From the NCBI GenBank assembly GCA_030640215.1, contig DAOWJU010000189.1:1-8042 (forward strand): a DNA stretch of 8,042 nt. Reading direction: 5' to 3'. The notes under the pieces were generated by a model. The model was not told the origin of the DNA. It was given only the letters and a program-made list of their open reading frames with translations, and searched no databases. Of the stretch, positions 5,879 to 8,042 are shown piece after piece; position 1 is the first letter of the stretch; each line of letters opens with the position of its first letter. The stretch comes from Desulfuromonadales bacterium. GTDB taxonomy: Bacteria; Desulfobacterota; Desulfuromonadia; Desulfuromonadales; BM103. A program made the translations under genes and the position numbers.

Positions 5879-8042
5879 CTATTTCAAAGCTTGAATCTTC
5901 TTTAAACCCTCCTGAAGAACCGTAAGCTTCTCCCTTGCATCCTTCAGCTTGCCGCGATCTTTTTCGAGGACATGGGCCGGAGCATTCGCAATAAATTTTT
6001 CATTTGAGAGCTTTTTCGTAAAAAGGTCGACATCCTTCTGTACTTTTGCAATCCCTTTCTGCAGACGTTTCTCCTCCTCGGCAATATCAACCAACCCGGC
6101 CAGAGGCAAAGAGATCTCAACATCACCGGCAATCTGAGTCGCCGACTGTTCCGGACGCTCGATGCCCTGTCCAACAATCAGTTCTCCTACCTTGCCAAGC
6201 ACTCGTATGGCCGCGGCCCCTTCTTCGAGAATTTGTTGATCTTTATCGGAGTTGCAATCTAAAAGTGCAGTAATCTGCTTGCCGGGTGGCACATCCATCT
6301 CACCGCGGACATTACGAATTGCGCGAATGACTTCCATGACCAATTCCATCCGTTCGGCACCAGCAGCATCAGTCGGCAGCCCGGCACCATCCGGGTAAGC
6401 GGCCTGCATGATCGATGCACATGGACGCTCACCTGGCAAGACCTGCCAGATTTCCTCGGTAATAAACGGCATGATTGGATGCAACAGCCGCAGTAACTGT
6501 TCAAGCACGGTAAAGAGCACGCTCTGCACACGCACTTTGGCCTGAAGGTCGTCACCGTAGAGATCGTCCTTGGCCATCTCGATATACCAGTCGCAGAAGT
6601 TGTGCCAGGTAAAGGCGTAGAGCGTGCTGGCAGCCTCATTGAATTTATAATCTTCCAGGGCCTGATCGGTCTGACGAATCGCTTCTTCAAGTCGCGTCAG
6701 AATCCAGCGATCAGCGTCAGAGAGGTCAAGAGTCTGCAGATTAATTGCCGAGGGATCAAAGTCTTCGAGGTTCATCAGCGTGAAACGACTGGCGTTCCAG
6801 AGCTTATTACAGAAGTTACGGTAACCTCCAATACGATCCGTAGAGAGTTTTACGTCACGACCCATGGCAGCAAAGGAGGTCAGGGTAAAGCGGAATGCAT
6901 CGGCACCGTACTCGTCAATAATGTGCAATGGGTCGATGACGTTGCCCTTGCTCTTGCTCATCTTCTGGCCCTGGGCATCACGGACCAGAGCATGGATATA
7001 AACATCCTTAAAAGGGACCTGATCCATAAATTTGAGACCCATCATCATCATGCGGGCCACCCAGAAGAAGAGGATATCGAAGCCGGTCACCAGGCAGGAA
7101 GTCGGATAGAATTTGGTTAGAGTTTCGGTCTGGTCAGGCCAGCCCATGGTCGAAAAGGGCCAGAGTGCTGACGAGAACCAGGTGTCGAGAACATCAGTTT
7201 CCTGGCGGATATCGGTGCTGCCGCAATGAGCACAGGCTGTCGCATCTTCACGACTGACAGTCAATTCTTCACAGGCGTCACAGTACCAGACCGGGATGCG
7301 GTGCCCCCACCAGATCTGTCGACTGACGCACCAGTCTTGTAAATTGAACATCCACTCAAAATAGGTTTTTTCCCATTGTTTTGGAACGATACGGGTATCG
7401 CCATTTTGCACGGCCTTGATCGCCTCTTCCGCCAGGGGACCGACCTTGACATACCATTGCAACGACAGGTAGGGCTCAATCACGGTCTTGCAGCGATAAC
7501 ATTCGCCAACCGAATTGGAGTAATCATCAATCTTGTCAAGCAAGCCCTGGTTTTCAAGATCTGCGACAACGTTGGCGCGCGCTTCATAGCGCTCCTGACC
7601 CTGGTACGGGCCGCCATTCTCATTGATAATGCCCGATTCATCGAGAATATTGATCTTTTCCAGATCGTGCCGTTTGCCAAGCTCAAAGTCGTTGAAATCG
7701 TGGGCCGGGGTAATCTTCACCGCACCACTGCCGAATTCCTTATCGACGTAATCGTCGGCAATAATCGGGATTTCACGGTTGACTAACGGCAAGAGGACTT
7801 TTTTGCCGATCAGATCCTGATAACGCTCATCGTCAGGGTGTACGGCAACAGCAGTATCACCAAGCATGGTCTCGGGACGGGTAGTCGCTACGACCAGAGT
7901 ACGATCGGTACCGACAACCGGGTAACGAAGATGCCAGAGATGGCCTTTCTTATCTTCATGCTCAACTTCCAAATCGGAAAGTGCAGTATGACAACGCGGA
8001 CACCAGTTGATCAGACGATTCGCCCGATAGATCAGACCATCA
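5879..8042 (-). CDS. valS: Valyl-tRNA synthetase, C-terminal 720 residues (runs off right edge)
   Basis: Class I aminoacyl-tRNA synthetase that charges tRNA-Val and edits misactivated threonine. The visible fragment opens in frame at 8041 with DGLIYRANRLINWCPRCHTALSDLEVEH, a typical ValRS block. Numbered from there: editing-domain motif TTRPETMLGDTA (53-64), GECYRCKTVIEPYLS (179-193), DWCVSRQIWWGHRIP (236-250), a zinc-ribbon-like CDAC...CAHC (Cys 254/257/270/273), the ATP-binding loop KMSKS (360-364), the anticodon-binding helical domain (about 420-600, including NFCDWYIEMAK and PIMPFITEEIW), and a C-terminal coiled-coil arm (about 648-720). The HIGH motif and about 160-170 N-terminal residues lie outside the window. 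The stop is TAG at 5879-5881, with the terminator just beyond. No in-frame stop interrupts the fragment. The gene is convergent with ptsP. Confidence 0.97.
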   Translation of the reverse strand, partial: DGLIYRANRLINWCPRCHTALSDLEVEHEDKKGHLWHLRYPVVGTDRTLVVATTRPETMLGDTAVAVHPDDERYQDLIGKKVLLPLVNREIPIIADDYVDKEFGSGAVKITPAHDFNDFELGKRHDLEKINILDESGIINENGGPYQGQERYEARANVVADLENQGLLDKIDDYSNSVGECYRCKTVIEPYLSLQWYVKVGPLAEEAIKAVQNGDTRIVPKQWEKTYFEWMFNLQDWCVSRQIWWGHRIPVWYCDACEELTVSREDATACAHCGSTDIRQETDVLDTWFSSALWPFSTMGWPDQTETLTKFYPTSCLVTGFDILFFWVARMMMMGLKFMDQVPFKDVYIHALVRDAQGQKMSKSKGNVIDPLHIIDEYGADAFRFTLTSFAAMGRDVKLSTDRIGGYRNFCNKLWNASRFTLMNLEDFDPSAINLQTLDLSDADRWILTRLEEAIRQTDQALEDYKFNEAASTLYAFTWHNFCDWYIEMAKDDLYGDDLQAKVRVQSVLFTVLEQLLRLLHPIMPFITEEIWQVLPGERPCASIMQAAYPDGAGLPTDAAGAERMELVMEVIRAIRNVRGEMDVPPGKQITALLDCNSDKDQQILEEGAAAIRVLGKVGELIVGQGIERPEQSATQIAGDVEISLPLAGLVDIAEEEKRLQKGIAKVQKDVDLFTKKLSNEKFIANAPAHVLEKDRGKLKDAREKLTVLQEGLKKIQALK

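Overview
The window looks like chromosomal DNA of a bacterium of roughly 50% G+C that uses sigma-54. The mix of an iron-sulfur/[FeFe]-hydrogenase-like sensor regulator, a GAF-type enzyme I (PtsP) and dispersed CATTCCCG/CGGGGATG palindromes suggests an anaerobic deltaproteobacterium, perhaps of the Desulfuromonas/Pelobacter type. That assignment is inference; no rRNA or other marker is present.

Layout, left to right. (1) Positions 1-327, minus strand: N-terminal part of a low-specificity L-threonine aldolase (ltaE), running off the left edge. (2) Positions 487-2856, plus strand: promoter/operator region and gene of a 769-residue sigma-54 activator. Its sensor half is two [4Fe-4S] clusters, an [FeFe]-hydrogenase H-cluster-like domain and a further four-cysteine Fe-S domain. 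(3) Positions 2857-3302: a non-coding region with a clear internal logic. It holds one perfect and one imperfect copy of the palindrome GTGCCA-N4-TGGCAC, a consensus sigma-54 promoter at 3039-3055, and a strong intrinsic terminator at 3122-3161. Together these predict a small RNA of about 96 nt. (4) Positions 3303-5648, plus strand: ptsP, enzyme I of the nitrogen-related phosphotransferase system. (5) Positions 5649-5878: convergent intergenic gap with a 76-bp REP-like inverted element and a bidirectional terminator. (6) Positions 5879-8042, minus strand: C-terminal 720 residues of valyl-tRNA synthetase (valS), running off the right edge.

The most notable item is the 487-3161 block, which reads as a self-contained signalling unit. 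A redox- or H2-sensing sigma-54 activator seems to bind a GTGCCA-N4-TGGCAC site. The same site lies inside its own sigma-70-like promoter (possible autorepression) and upstream of a sigma-54 promoter whose only evident product is a short, terminated, non-coding RNA. The RNA has a GNRA-capped hairpin with an ANGGA motif, a second ANGGA, and pyrimidine-rich single strands, so it could act on mRNAs or on a CsrA-type protein. The promoter, palindromes and terminator are read directly from the sequence. The sensing role, the binding of this activator to these sites, and the RNA's function are inference.

The flanking genes (ltaE, ptsP, valS) look like ordinary intact or edge-truncated housekeeping genes. 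I saw no tRNA, rRNA, CRISPR array, insertion sequence or phage gene.
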